Origin: Micractinium sp. NFX-FRZ
Lineage: Eukaryota > Chlorophyta > Trebouxiophyceae > Chlorellales > Chlorellaceae
Assembly: GCA_029339195.1 (NCBI GenBank)
Contig: JAPTJF010000313.1
Coordinates: 1 to 64,000, forward strand
Length of the DNA: 64,000 nt
Reading direction: 5' to 3'
The translations under genes and the position numbers were made by a program. Below are positions 22,464 to 34,129 of this stretch, piece after piece. How positions within the stretch are numbered: position 1 is the stretch's first letter; each line of letters begins with the position of its first letter. The notes under the pieces were generated by a model. The model saw only the letters and a list, made by a program, of their open reading frames with translations, was not told the origin of the DNA and searched no databases.

Positions 22464-25363
22464 CTAGATGGAGTGCCGCTGCAGCGGCACGCCGCGAGGC
22501 TTCTCATTCCAGATTGTGCCATCGTTCAGCACCAGGGCCTTGTCGGGGTCCATTCCTGCAAGGGTCGGAGCAGGCGGGCGAGGCGGGCGGGCGGCAGCTG
22601 CTGGGCGTCTACCTGGGCCAGGCCAGGCTGGCGCGGGCTTACTAAGGCTGACTAAGGGGCCAGGCTGGCACATGGGTTGGGGCCTGTCTGACTGTGCATA
22701 GCTTACTTCCACCCACACAACCCTCGTCTGCGCCCTGACAAGCATCCTGCGGGGGCAGGAGGCACACTGACCCTGCAAGCCCCGGCCCAAGCTGCTTCAA
22801 GCACAAAGCTGACTCGGCCGCACCCTCACACATCCAAAAAAATCTACCATGCCAGCCTGGCGCACACTGTCTACCACGTCTGCCTAGGCACATGCACTGA
22901 AGTCTGGCACCCACCCATGCATGGGTGGTGGGTCCGTTTGTGGCAGGTGCAACCAGGTGTATGAGTGTGGTAGAACTGCGCACACGGCGTGCGCACAGCA
23001 CATGCCATGCACGCGCGGGCCCCACCTGTGGAGAAGCGCTCCAGGCTGGCAGAGGTGCGGCCAGGGTTGGAGGAGGGGCGCTCCGCCTGGGCGCCGTGCA
23101 CAATCAAAGACAGCTCGCCGTAGAGAGGCTGCAGGCGGGGCGGGGGGCGGCAGGGGTGCGGGGGTTCTGCTGCCGGGGAAAGGGGGGGCCAGCCGAGGCA
23201 CGCAGGACGTGCAGTTCGACAGTGCTGCCCGCTGCGCATGCGGTGCGTGCACGCATGTTCAGCCGCTTGTGCGCCCCACTTGGCACCAGCATCAAGCTGG
23301 TGCCTCGCAGCCAGGCGGAAGGCAGCGTGCGCCTCGCCCCCCGGCACCCCCACCCACCCACCCTCAACCCACCTGCATCTCAGGCGGCGGGGGCACCGTG
23401 CCATCCAGGATGTGAGAGGGCTTCACGTCCCCATACACCGCCGTGTTCTTGGCTGTGTTCACTGACAGGCTGCCGCCTGCATGGCAGCACGGCGGGGCCA
23501 TCAGTCAGGCACACAGGGGGCTGCCCGATGCATGCAAGCAAGACGGGCACGAAAGCACGCATGGCAGGGGGTGGGCAGGCAGCGGGTGGTGCGGCAGGTG
23601 GGCCTGCGCACAGGGGTGTGCGGCAGCCAGGGAGCAGGTGCCAGCAGTGGTATAGTTTCCGGGATCATGCCGCCCTCCAATTACCCGCCAGCCAGGGCCC
23701 ACACCACGGTTCCCTCTTTACTTCTTCATGTGCCCCAGCCTCTCCCCGCCGGTTCCAACCCGCCGCATACCGCCCCCCCCCCGCCCACCTGCAAAGGAGA
23801 GGTCAAAGGCGCCGCCCCGCACGGTGCTGACGCCCACAGTGTCTGTCATGCCGCCCGTGCAGTTCATTGTGAGGAAGTCGCAGCGCTCCTGCAGCGCACA
23901 CGGCAGAGGGGCCATGTTTGGAGGGGTATGAGCGGGCGGAGGGTCGGCTGCGTGGAAGCGCCTCCTGGGGAAGGCTCTGGGCCGTTGGGGTCGGTCTGTG
24001 TCATAGGTCTTGTTGCAGAGCACAAAAGGGAGCCCAGCCAGCCAGCCAGCCAGCCAGCAGGCAAGCAAGGCGCACCTGCAGCGCGCTGCCGCAGAGCAGC
24101 GAGGCGTCCAGGCCCCGCAGCGGGTGGCTGCCGTGGTTGAGCAGTTGGTCTTGAAGCTGCGGGGGAGCGGTAGGAGTGCGGGCACACACAGAAACGGGTT
24201 GGGGAACAGCTCGGGCGCCTGGAAGCGAGCGGGTGCAGCGCAGCGCGGAGACAGCTGTGGGCATGCGCGGGGCGCAGCTGAGATGCATGGCATGGTAAGA
24301 AGCACGGGCGGGCGGGGTGCGGACGAATGGGCGCAGCTATTGAGGAGCTGCCTTGGCAGGGGGCAGGGGCGGTGACCAGCGGCGCAGGTACAGGCAAGCG
24401 CATGTAAGCACGGGCGGCAGATTCACCGGCCGGCCGGCCAGCCGGCCAGCCAAGCCAGCTAGCCAGCACTCCCCTGCCGCCCACCAGGCCTCCGAAGCCC
24501 GCCCTGCTTGCCTGCTTGCCCATGCATGCCACAAAACTGTAGGTGCGAGAGCGGCCCACGCTGAGGCCAAAGCTGGTGAAGCTGATCTCCAGGAACAGCG
24601 GGGCGCTGAACTTGATGAGGGTGGGGTGCGAGGTGGGCAGCCTGCACACACGAGCAGCGGAACACACCGGCACGGGGGTGAGGCCGGCGGGCAGGTATCT
24701 TGCAGTGCTGCCAGCACTACAGGAGGCAGCAGTAGAGGTGAGGACACGGTGCCGTCCCGGCACTGCATGCACAGCGTGCCGCATGTCAAGCTGCATGTGT
24801 GCCACAGCACGCCCGCACCGCGTGACCAGGAAGCCGTGCCCCTTGGCCCGCCCCAGCAGCAGCGAGTGCTTGCTGAAGGCGTAGAACAGGATGGCCTGCG
24901 CCTGGGCCACCCAGAAGGGCTGCAGGGCGGGCAGGAGAGGGGAGGCAGGCAGGCAGGCAAGCGGATCGGCAGGGGCGCGGTGGGCGGGCAGGCGGGCAGG
25001 TGGTCGTTGCCGACGGGGCGGGAAGGCTCCCAGTGGCAGCAGAGCGCTGGTAGTGCAGCAGCTTCACCAGCGGGCGTCAAGCCCGAGTGTGGCGGCGCCA
25101 AGCCAGCAACACGGATGTGCCCTTTGCCAAAGCCCGTGCCCACCGGCCCCCAGCCCCACATGGCCCAGATGCCGACCCCTGCCTTGCCCTACCTTCAGCG
25201 GGCTGTCTGTCAGCGAGCGAGCCAGCTCCTCGTTTGAATGCTGCTCCACATCCAAGATGTGCTTTAGCCAAACTTGAGCCTTGGCGGCAGCCTGCTCCAG
25301 GGCATGCCGCTGCTCCATGGTTCGCCGGGACTCCCCTGCTGCCAGCGGCGGCGCGGCGGCCAT
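22464..25363 (-). CDS. SYLF (Ysc84-like) domain protein
   Basis: Eight exons encode about 300 residues: roughly 25363-25191, 24925-24815, 24643-24520, 24155-24075, 23890-23788, 23478-23374, 23131-23026 and 22557-22464. The start MAAAPPLAAGESRR precedes a helical segment. Segments resembling the SYLF fold follow in order: HSLLLGRAKGHGFLVTRC, LIKFSAPLFLEISFTSFGLS, MTDTVGVSTVRGGAFDLSFA, GGSLSVNTAKNTAVYGDVKP, and the hallmark HILDGTVPPPPEMQPLYGEL. SYLF domains bind phosphoinositides and membranes, and in yeast also actin patches. Here the protein has little beyond the domain, with a short basic tail ending VPLQRHSI. The glycine-rich first block is less canonical than in fungi, so divergence is likely. 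Cellular role is not evident. Confidence 0.7.
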
Positions 25364-26814
25364 GATGACGCGTGCAGCACGGGAATGGGGCTGCCCTGCG
25401 ATGTGGCTGTGCTGGTTGCTGGCTGGGGTGTCGTGGGCGCAATGGAAAGTAGCAACCGGGGGTGATGTGTGCCTCGCTTGTTAGATGAAAGTCTGCAAAG
25501 AGAGGGGAGCAGGCGGGGCAGGGCCGGGCGGCCCGCTGGGAGGGAGCGGCAGCGGCAGGGGGGCGGCAGGGTCCACCCTTGCTGCGCCCGAGTTCCGACA
25601 CGCCAGAGCGAGCTTCTGTCGCAGAAAACCTTCGCCAGGACCCAGCTGTGCACACCTTGGGGAAAATTGCGGGCGGCGAGATTGCGTGGTTTGCGGGCTT
25701 CCCTAGAGCGGCAGCGCCCTTTTAGGCTCTCCGGCACGGAACTTTCAGCTCCAGGGGCAGGCTTCCCCACAGGGGTGGCGGCCCAACTCAGCATGGCACA
25801 GCGCGGAGATTGTGCACAGCAGAAGATGCTCCGCTGAGAGCCCAGCCTGTGTTTGGGGCAAGCCCAGTGAAATCTGTGCACATGAACCAGGAGCCCATAG
25901 CTGTATGACCCCTTTATGTTGCCTGCATCCAACCCAACGCATGTCCCTGCAATGGCATGTAGTAATCTCACCAGGCAACGGCCGCTGTGCGAGCTATCTC
26001 GCTGTGCTGCTGGCCCCACTTGAAAATCTTCTTCAGAGAACCACACCACGAGATTGCTTGCTTTTCAACCAGCCCTGTTGTGCACCCGTCATGGGCCTGG
26101 CCGCTGTCACACCACACATGGATTGGCATGTTGCAGTGCACGACATGGTGGAGGTGCAGCGGGGTGGGGACTGCGCAGGTCTGCGGAGCGCAGAGCTCCG
26201 CCGGTGGGAAGGCATTTTGACACATGGGTACCTGGGGGGCAACAGTCTGGAACAGGAAGGGGGGTCAGCAGGGCCGGTCAGGATGCCCCAAGCGAGCACC
26301 GGTTGATGCAGAGCCCTGGACAAGGGGGGCATCACGGAAGGGGGGGTTGGAAGGGAGGACGTAGCAAGGGAGAAGAGAGGGAGGGAGCATGCAGGGTGTG
26401 CCACTGACAGAGGGGATGGAGGGGAGGGTACATGCTGCGGGGCGGTACTCGGCTGAAGAATGACGGCATCCAGTGCGGTACAAACAGCAGACAAGCAGGT
26501 ATGGGTGTGTGTACATGCAAGGTGGAGCGGGGCTCTGGTGCCTGTTGAATTTGTGGGAATGAAGCGTCTGGGCAGGTGTTGAGGGTGCGGCATGCGGGCC
26601 TCTGCCCTCTGGCCCCCACAGGCGGCGGCTCGGGCAGCTGAGGCAGCTGCTGTGCCCTCACAGCGTGGCGGCCACGACGCTCGGCCCAACCGGATCCCCC
26701 CCTGGGGAGGGCGCAGCTCGGCTGCTGGGGGAAGCCATCCGACCACTTCACCGGCTCGGCCGCTTCACAGGATCTCGACGCTCCACTCTGCAAGGAAGAG
26801 GCGTTTTGTAATAG
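25364..26814. other. Intergenic region
   Basis: It holds the presumed promoter of the SYLF gene and the 3' region of the FN3-like gene. Open frames on both strands were inspected; none shows a recognisable domain or exon-like boundaries. Confidence 0.4.
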
Positions 26815-29800
26815 TTAAGAGTAGGCAGCAGTTGCAGTTGGCGGTGCAAGGACAAGGCGCTGGGCCGCCAGCAGGGGCCTGCATCTGGTCACAAGTGCCC
26901 ACAAGTGAGAACAAGGTCCCACACGCGCAAGAAAGACTCTGGAGAGTTTGGGCTTGCCTGTCAGGAAGCTGGACTGATTGGCGGCGGCCCCCAGCGCCAG
27001 GCGGGTGCCAGCGGAGCAGAGGGGGGAGATGCCCAGGAACTGGGGGCTGCCTGGAGCGCAGCCCTGGCGGCTCTGCAGGCAGGCAGGCAGGGTGGTAAGA
27101 AGGCAGGGTGGTAAGAAGGCAGGCAGGCAGGCAGGGGCAGCAAGGGCAGCATGACATGACGCAGCACGGGGCGGAGTGTGGTCGCTGTGGAATGCCAGGA
27201 GAAGGAGAGAGTGGCACAAGGTTTGGGCGGCGGAGCACCGGGGCACCATGTGGGCAGCAGACCCAGAGGGCAGCCGCACAGTTTTCGGCTGGCGCTGCCC
27301 TACCTCTGTTTCCTCTCCCGCCAATGAATCCCCGCCCTGCACTCTGTCACAGCGGGCCATGCAACACAGGGCAGGGCAGCCCGCCTTCGACACCTGCCCT
27401 GCAACCTTACCACTGAGCGGATGGTGTAGCGGTTGGTCCCCGGCACCTCGTCAATCACCCATCTGTCCTTGAAGGAATCTGGCCGCCCCATCACCACCTG
27501 CAACCAGGGGTGGGCACGTTGTGGGCCGCCCCACGGTCGTGCTATTGATGCATGCGTCCGACACTGCTACTGTAGTGTAACACTAACAGCAGGTGCCCCT
27601 CCCCTCGTGTGGGTTGAAGCAGCCCCCACCCCACCCATGCTGTGTCAACGCAACCTGCTGGGTTGTTGCAGCAACACGCTTGCGATGCAGCCTGTGTCTC
27701 ACCCACCCTACACACGGGAGCCCCCACCCCCCGCTCACGTTGGCGTCAGTGCAGCCATTTAGCTCGTCGTACTTGGGCACGAATTCTGGGACCATCATGG
27801 AGTCACAATTGTCCACGGCCATGCGGTCCACAACCTACGGCATGACATGTCAGGTGGGGCTTACTAAGGGGAGCGTTGTCGAGGGGGTGGTTGCAGGGCA
27901 GCAATTGTGCACTGCCATGCGCGTCGGCAGCGTGCTGCACAGTGTAGTTGTAGTTGTGAAGCAGTCGCAACCACTTCCGCAGCACTAGGGAGCGGGGCCA
28001 CACTTGGGCGTAAGCGGCAGCAGCCGTAATGCTTTGCAGCGACATGCGGGCGCCGCGCCACTCTGCGCCGCTCATGGGGTCCATTGCCCACGTGCTGAGC
28101 CCGCTCTGGTCGGCCAGCAGGCTCACAGCAGGCTCCCCGCTGCCGCACGCCGAGCCGCCGGCAAAGACTGGGCAGCGCGGGGGAGCGGAGGGCGGGGCAG
28201 AGCGCGGGCAAGGGCGGTGGTGGGGGCGGGGTGAGCGGGGTGCCACGGAACGCAGGCTGCTGAGGAGTGCATGCTGTGCACACGTGGGGGGCTGGGGGGG
28301 CTGGGGCGGGGCAGGACATGCCGCCCACGTCCTGCGCTTGCACCCGCTTCCCGAATCCCACCCTCCATCAAACCACACAGTTTCAGGTCCCTTTTGCGAC
28401 CTGGGGCAGACACTCACACAAGTGGCAGGAGCGCTCACCCGGGGAGCCGCAGACGCGGTTGAAGATGACGAAGCGGGCTAGGTAGTAGGACGGCTGGTGT
28501 GGAGGAGAGGAGGGGGGTGGGGAAAACCAAGTGAGGGCGGTGGGGTGGCGGGGAGGTGGGCCAGGGATGGAGGAGGCAAGCGGGCACTGGGCAGGGCCAG
28601 GCCTTCATGGTTGCTGATGGCAGGCTAGGGCAGTGCTATTCAGGTTCGGGCGGTGATGCTGCGGGGGCGGGAGCTGGTCAGCGGGTGCACCTGGTAGTCG
28701 AATGCCCCGCTCTTGGGCCCCACCCCGCCCGCAGCATACACCGCCTGGATGCGCCAGGAATAGACGGTGCCTGGGTCCACATCCTTGCTCTCCAGGGGGC
28801 GAATCTGGACCTCCTGCAGGCCAGGCGTGGTAAGTAACACATGGATTTCAGGGGCGGCAGTGCTGTGAACTCAACATGAAGTGGGATGCGAGCCTCCTGG
28901 AATGTCTGAACAGCAGGCCTTGCGGTGGCAGGGCGGCAGGGTGGCAGCCGGGTGGAGCGGCGCGCAGGCAAAGTGCCTGCTCCCCAAAGAGCGTGTGCCC
29001 TACAATGCATAATCACAACCTGCATCATGCATGTGTGGGCTACAGGCAGTCACAGCTGCCGCAGCAGGCTGCAGCCAGCTGGTCCCCTTTGTTCCAGGAG
29101 TGCGCACATTGTCGCTGAGTTTGTACCAGGCAACGAGGGGCCACACGACCTCGGCACTGCCGTTGATGGGCTGCGCATAGACCTGCACACGTCCAGGGGA
29201 GTTGAGTAGGGAGTTGGGGATGGGCTGGCGTGATATGGATGCGACCCGGGCAAGAGCGCTACAGGGGCGCAGGGAGGGCGTAGGGCGGGAACATAAGAAG
29301 CAAGGAGCTTGTTCGCACACTGCTGTGCGCCTGTTGGCATTCAGCGTTGGCGTGGGCACGCTGCTGCTGCTGATCGCCACTCAACCCAACACTCTCACGC
29401 AGCCCGCCGTTCACGTGACACCGCACCCGTCCTCCCACAAGTTGGCCCCCGCCCGCCCACAAGCGCAGCCACCGGCTGCCCCCGCCCTCGCACGTTGTAG
29501 CTTGCAATGGCTGCAGGGGCAGGGCCACAGGCAGGGGGATGTTAGAGGAGGGGAGTACCGCAGGTTGCCGCTTCCGCAACGGGGCAGCATGAGTGGGCAG
29601 CATGGCAGTGGCATCAGAAGCAGGAACGGCTCTGGGCATCAGGACCAGGGGCAGCTCGTGCGCTCTCACTTGGCGCAAAGGACGGCGGCTTGGCATTGAT
29701 GTAGAGGTCGTCTCTTGTGAAGTAACCAATGGCACGGATGACGGGGGCAGTCCTGCAGGCAGGCGGGGGGGCAGGCGGCGGGGCAGGCGGAGGGGAGGTT

Positions 29801-32534
29801 GGGCTGGGCTGGGAGCCGCATGCTGGATGAGAGCCGCGTGTGATCACATGCTGCTTCCTGTGCCCCTGTGTTTGCAACGGCTGCCTGCGTTTGCAACAAT
29901 CCGCAGTGGCTCCCCCCAAACATTTCGTGCCCCTCCGCCAGCTGGCTCGGAAGCTGAGCAGGCACGCAGGGATCATGCATGGGATGTGCTCACGGGTCAC
30001 GAGGGGGCGAGGGCGGGGATGGGCGCACGATTGGCGGGTCACCGCTGCGGGGGCGGGAGAAGAAGAATAAGGAGATTACGCCCTTGGGCGTGGGTTGCCG
30101 AAACCAGCGGGGTGCAGAAGCAGCGGCGGCACACAGGAAAATGCGCAGGTAGTAAGTACAGGTGGTACGTTCCTCAAACACACAGCTGGATGGGCAGCCC
30201 ACACGCCTTGGCACACACCAAAGCGGTCGGGCAGCCCACCAGCTGCACAGGCAGCGCCCCCTCTGAACACAGGGGGGCTATTTTCACACGAGGGCAGGCG
30301 CCATGCAGCACACGCCTCCCCCTGTGTCGCTGGCTTGATGGGATGGGGTCCCCTGACAGGGCCGCCTGGGCCCAAACCCTCTCCTGGGACCCACGGGCGT
30401 CCTATATGGACTGTAATGAGCTCACAGGCACTGCACGGCGGGGGGCTGCCAGAAGGCTGGGCGGCCGGGCCGGTTGCTGCGCGTCGTGTACAGGCGCACG
30501 CGGCACAGAAAGTCGCGGGTGCCGACCTGCAACCGATTTGGCAGTGCAGACGTTTAAGGAGGGGTCGACGCAGGGAGGGGCGGGGAGGGGCGGGGAGGGG
30601 TGGTTGGGCGGCCGGGGCTGGCGGGGAGCTTGCCGACGGTTGGCATGTCCCGTTGCCATGCCACACGCCCGCCAGCCCCCTCACACAGGGCATTTGCTGT
30701 GCATCCCTTCGCCCCCTATACTGGGTGATGTTGCTGCGGCGGTGGCGCTCTTCGTGCACGACTGGGGGCAGGCTGGGCTTGGGTGGGCAAGCAGCAGGGG
30801 GCGGGCCCAGGTTGAGATGGAGTGCAGGCAGCGGCAGACCAAAGTTGAGAGGGAGAGAGCAGGCAGCGGGTGGTCTCACCCCAGGACAGGCGTAGGCCAC
30901 ATAATACTTGTAGCCTGCAGGTGAAACAAGAAAGAAAGAAAGAATAGAAACGCGGCAACTACTGGCCCATGCAGGGGTGTTGTGGGATGGCTGGCGCAGC
31001 AGGCACAGCAGGCACCCGAATCAGTGGACGCACTATCCTCCTGACCATGCACGGGCGCTATGCAGCCCCGCACTCTCTCCCACAAGACAGCCTCCCAGCC
31101 TCACCGTAGCGGCCGCGGGACTGAACCCCCCTGCTGCCCGGCACGATGCTCTGCTTAATGTCGGGTGCCCAGCGTGGGGGGCGGCAGCCGTCAGAGAGCG
31201 AGGCAGCGGGGCAAGGCAACCAACCCCTCCCGTAGGGTCCCACTACTGCCGCCGCCCCGCACCACCCTTGCGCGCTCCCACCAACCCTGCATCTTCTGTG
31301 CTCAGTTCTCACACTTCGGTCACGTCCCGTCCCCTCTCACTGCTCCCTATTGACTGGGAAGCAACCTGCTGTTCCCCGCCCCCTCCCTCCCCTCCCCGTC
31401 CCTCCCCTGTGCCGACCTCCCCACCACTGCCTGCTCATCTCCCCCTCCCCCTCCCCCTCCCCCTCCCCCTCCCCCTCCACCCCGCCTCTCCTGCTCCCGC
31501 TCACATCGTAGCACGCACGGTATTTGACGTTTTGGGTCATGGTGCAGCCTACAGGGAAGCAAGGGAGAAGAAGGGGAGGGGGTAGGGTGCGGCAAGGGTC
31601 GTGAGGCGAGAAGAAGGGGAGGGGGTAGGGTGCGGGCAGGGGAGGCGGGCAGAGGCGGCGGGCGGGGGGTCTTGCCACGGGGCTTTGCCTGCCCAAAACG
31701 TGAGCACGGCCACGTGACGAGCCTGCCTGCCTGTCCCAATGCCTGCCTCACAGATGGCACAACTGTACTGCACACTGGTGCGCATGCGCAGCGTGCCGGC
31801 ATGCGGTGCTGGCCGCCCTGCCGGTGCTGCGAGGAGTGAGTGGCGCAACCACCCCTGTGCCTGCAGGCAACCACCAAAACCGTGCTCACTTGCGTTGATC
31901 TTGCCGGTGGCCCGCAGCTCCTTTGTGGCTACCACCACAGCCTGCTTGAAAGCCATGTTCACAAAGTCCCCCTGCACACGTTGTGGGTGGGTGTCAGGAT
32001 GAATAGGTCTAGAACAGCCATACACCGCTCGCTTTGGGGCTGGCTGGGCGGTGACCCTGGGTGGGCTGCTGTGCCTGCTTTGGGCTGCGTGCATAAGACA
32101 ACAGGGGCACGTGTTGGGCCGAGATGAGGTGTGTGGCCTGATTGAGTTGGAGGCCTGCAGGGCTGTTTGTTGGCGGCCTCGGGGACGAGGTTGCACGGCA
32201 CCAGGGTTGCTGGCCGCCCAAAGCGTTGCTGCTGGCAGTTGGCAGCCGGAGCCTGGGGCTGCACTCACCCTGACCTTGTCCACGAAGCGAGAGGAGGATC
32301 CCGTGCCCACAATTGCATCTGAATCACAGAGGGGGTGGGAAAGCGGTGGGAGGCGTTGGGGGTGCGCCGCCCAAGCAGGGGAAACAAGCTGCGGTGCCGC
32401 CCCGGCCAGGCAAGGCCAGGGCTCAAGGACCCACATGCTCGATAGGTGTCGCTCCACTTGCAGGCGTAAAACCGCGCCTCAGCCGCACAGAGCGCAGCCG
32501 CGAGAGCCACGACAAGGAGCGCCAAGCGTGGCAT
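26815..32534 (-). CDS. Secreted protein of unknown function with FN3-like segment and Cys-rich C-terminal domain
   Basis: About 15 small exons. The start ATG at 32534 gives a clear signal peptide, MPRLALLVVALAAALCAAEA, followed by RFYACKWSDTYRA. The next pieces are AIVGTGSSSRFVDKV, DFVNMAFKQAVVVATKELRA, CTMTQNVKYRACYDV and YKYYVAYACPGV. A middle section (VYAQPINGSAEVVWPLVAWY, then PGTVYSWRIQAVYAAGG with VGPKSGAFDYQ) resembles a fibronectin type III fold. The C-terminal exons (VDNCDSMMVPEFVPKYDELN, WVIDEVPGTNRYTIRSV, then GCAPGSPQFLGISPLC) look like a disulfide-bonded, possibly beta-trefoil-like domain. Protein kind (extracellular, multidomain) is visible; function is not recognised. Several internal exon joins are uncertain. 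The stop used is at 26815. Confidence 0.55.
31440..31477. repeat. CCCCCT hexanucleotide repeat
   Basis: About six consecutive CCCCCT units lie 30 nt upstream of an exon acceptor region of the FN3-like gene. A 43-bp tandem duplication (GAGAAGGGGAGGGGGTAGGG) follows at about 31568-31637, on the other side of the CTMTQNVKYRACYDV exon. Confidence 0.8.
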
Positions 32535-34129
32535 GGCGCCCCGACCAGCCAAGGGAAGAGCTAGACTCTCTGGTCTCGAAAGCGATCCAGGACCGTCCCC
32601 TGGAATGCCGATCGCAGAGAAAGCGCTGTGCGAAATCCCGCCGTAGCGTCACGTGGGCTGTCACCGAAGCTGCAGCCGGGGTGACCAGACCCAATTGCAC
32701 TCAGGGGCTTTGAACAGGATGCGAACAAAGCATTCGATCGACCGAGGCAACTTCCAGACTTCAGAACGCCCCGAAGAGTCTGCCGGGGCGGCGGGAGGGG
32801 ACTTCCAGGGAGCACCCCAGCCAACCCACTGCCGCCGCTGCCGCCTGCGTGCACAAGCTGCAAGGAAGTGCTGGCCGTGGGTTTTTCCCCTGTGCAAGAC
32901 GAGCAAGAAACCACAGGAGGCAGAAAAGAGCCACAGGAGGTGGGAGCAGAGTTCTTGGGGCAGGTTGGGGCAGAACAAAGGGCGGCAGAAGAGGCAGCGG
33001 TCCGGCACGCGGCCAGGCACACCACAAGCTTGCTCCGTCTTTCTGTCGCTGACAGGCTTTCTTCGGGTTTGCAGACCAGAACCCAGACCACACGCCACGT
33101 GTGGCGGTCTGCAACCAGGCAGCGGCGTAACGGGAAGTTTGGTCGACATTGCCGTTTGCAAAGCAGTCGGCGCTGCAGGGTCCCCCCGGCGCCGTGGCAC
33201 CCGGGACCCTACTTCCCCTCTGCCCCCGCCCCCGCCCTTCTCCATCTCCCCGCCTCCACCCAGTAACAAAGTTGGAAACACACCCCCACCAGACAGCACG
33301 CCACAAAACAGGCCATGGGACGCACCCACAGGTTATGGGCTCCCTCGTGCCTTCCACCGCTCCCGGCCTTCTGGTAAGAAATGCGAGACAGTTGCACGAT
33401 TGCCAACAGCGGCCAAAAAGAATGCTCAGCAGACTACTAAGGAGGTGGGGAAGGTGGGCTGGGGGGGCAAGGCAAATGCAAGCAAGTACCCAGACTAGGC
33501 AGTGCAGAGGGGTGCGGGGTGTTGCAGGCACCGGCTGGGGGGGCGCGGGGTTGACGGGTGGGTTGGTAGGACTGGAAGGCACACACCCGCATACAGGGCG
33601 CTCACCGGCGGCCGAAAAAGAAGGCGGGACAGCAAACAGGGGGGAGGGGACGGAAGGGAGCGTTTCAAGCAGCAAGCATGGGCATGGGTGGAGGATCGTT
33701 CCTTTTCTTTGCGTTTCTTTCTGGTGGTGTGGGGGGTTCGTAGTAGTGCGGGATGGTGTTGTGTCCGGAGGGAAGGGGCGGCACGGGGGCCAAAAAGGTT
33801 TCATGCATTCACCATCCGGCGGGCATTCGGCTATCTAGCGTGTTGTGATGTGCTGTGCTGTGTTGACGTGCATATTGCATATGGTGCTGCATGGGGGGGC
33901 GCGGCGCCCCGCCAAATCACGGGGCGCGCGCCAGCTGGCAGCGGGCCGCCTCTCAACCCGTCGACATCACGGGGCTCTTGGAGGCGGCTACCGCTCGGCT
34001 GGGGTGGGCAGCAGGCCGGGCCACTCAGCGCAGGTAAGCGCAGGCTGGGCTGGGCTGTGGGGGCGGGCCCGCTCGGCTTCCAACTCCTGGCCAAGCTAGC
34101 TGGGGGCAGGGCTGCTGCTGCCTCAGAGC
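32535..34129. other. Long intergenic region, no gene recognised
   Basis: It lies between the start of the FN3-like gene and the stop of PPDK. It should include the former's promoter and the PPDK 3' UTR. Several long open frames (for example 32761-33804 minus) are low-complexity Pro/Arg/Ser translations of GC-rich DNA without domains, exon structure or codon pattern like the neighbours. Confidence 0.45.

Noticed and set aside
29593..30924. 443-codon plus-strand open frame
   Set aside because: It runs antisense across exons and introns of the FN3-like gene and has low-complexity composition typical of GC-rich antisense frames.
32761..33804. 347-codon minus-strand open frame between FN3-like gene and PPDK
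   Set aside because: Pro/Cys/Ser-rich without domain, splice structure or similarity to neighbours; GC-rich DNA rarely contains stops in this frame.
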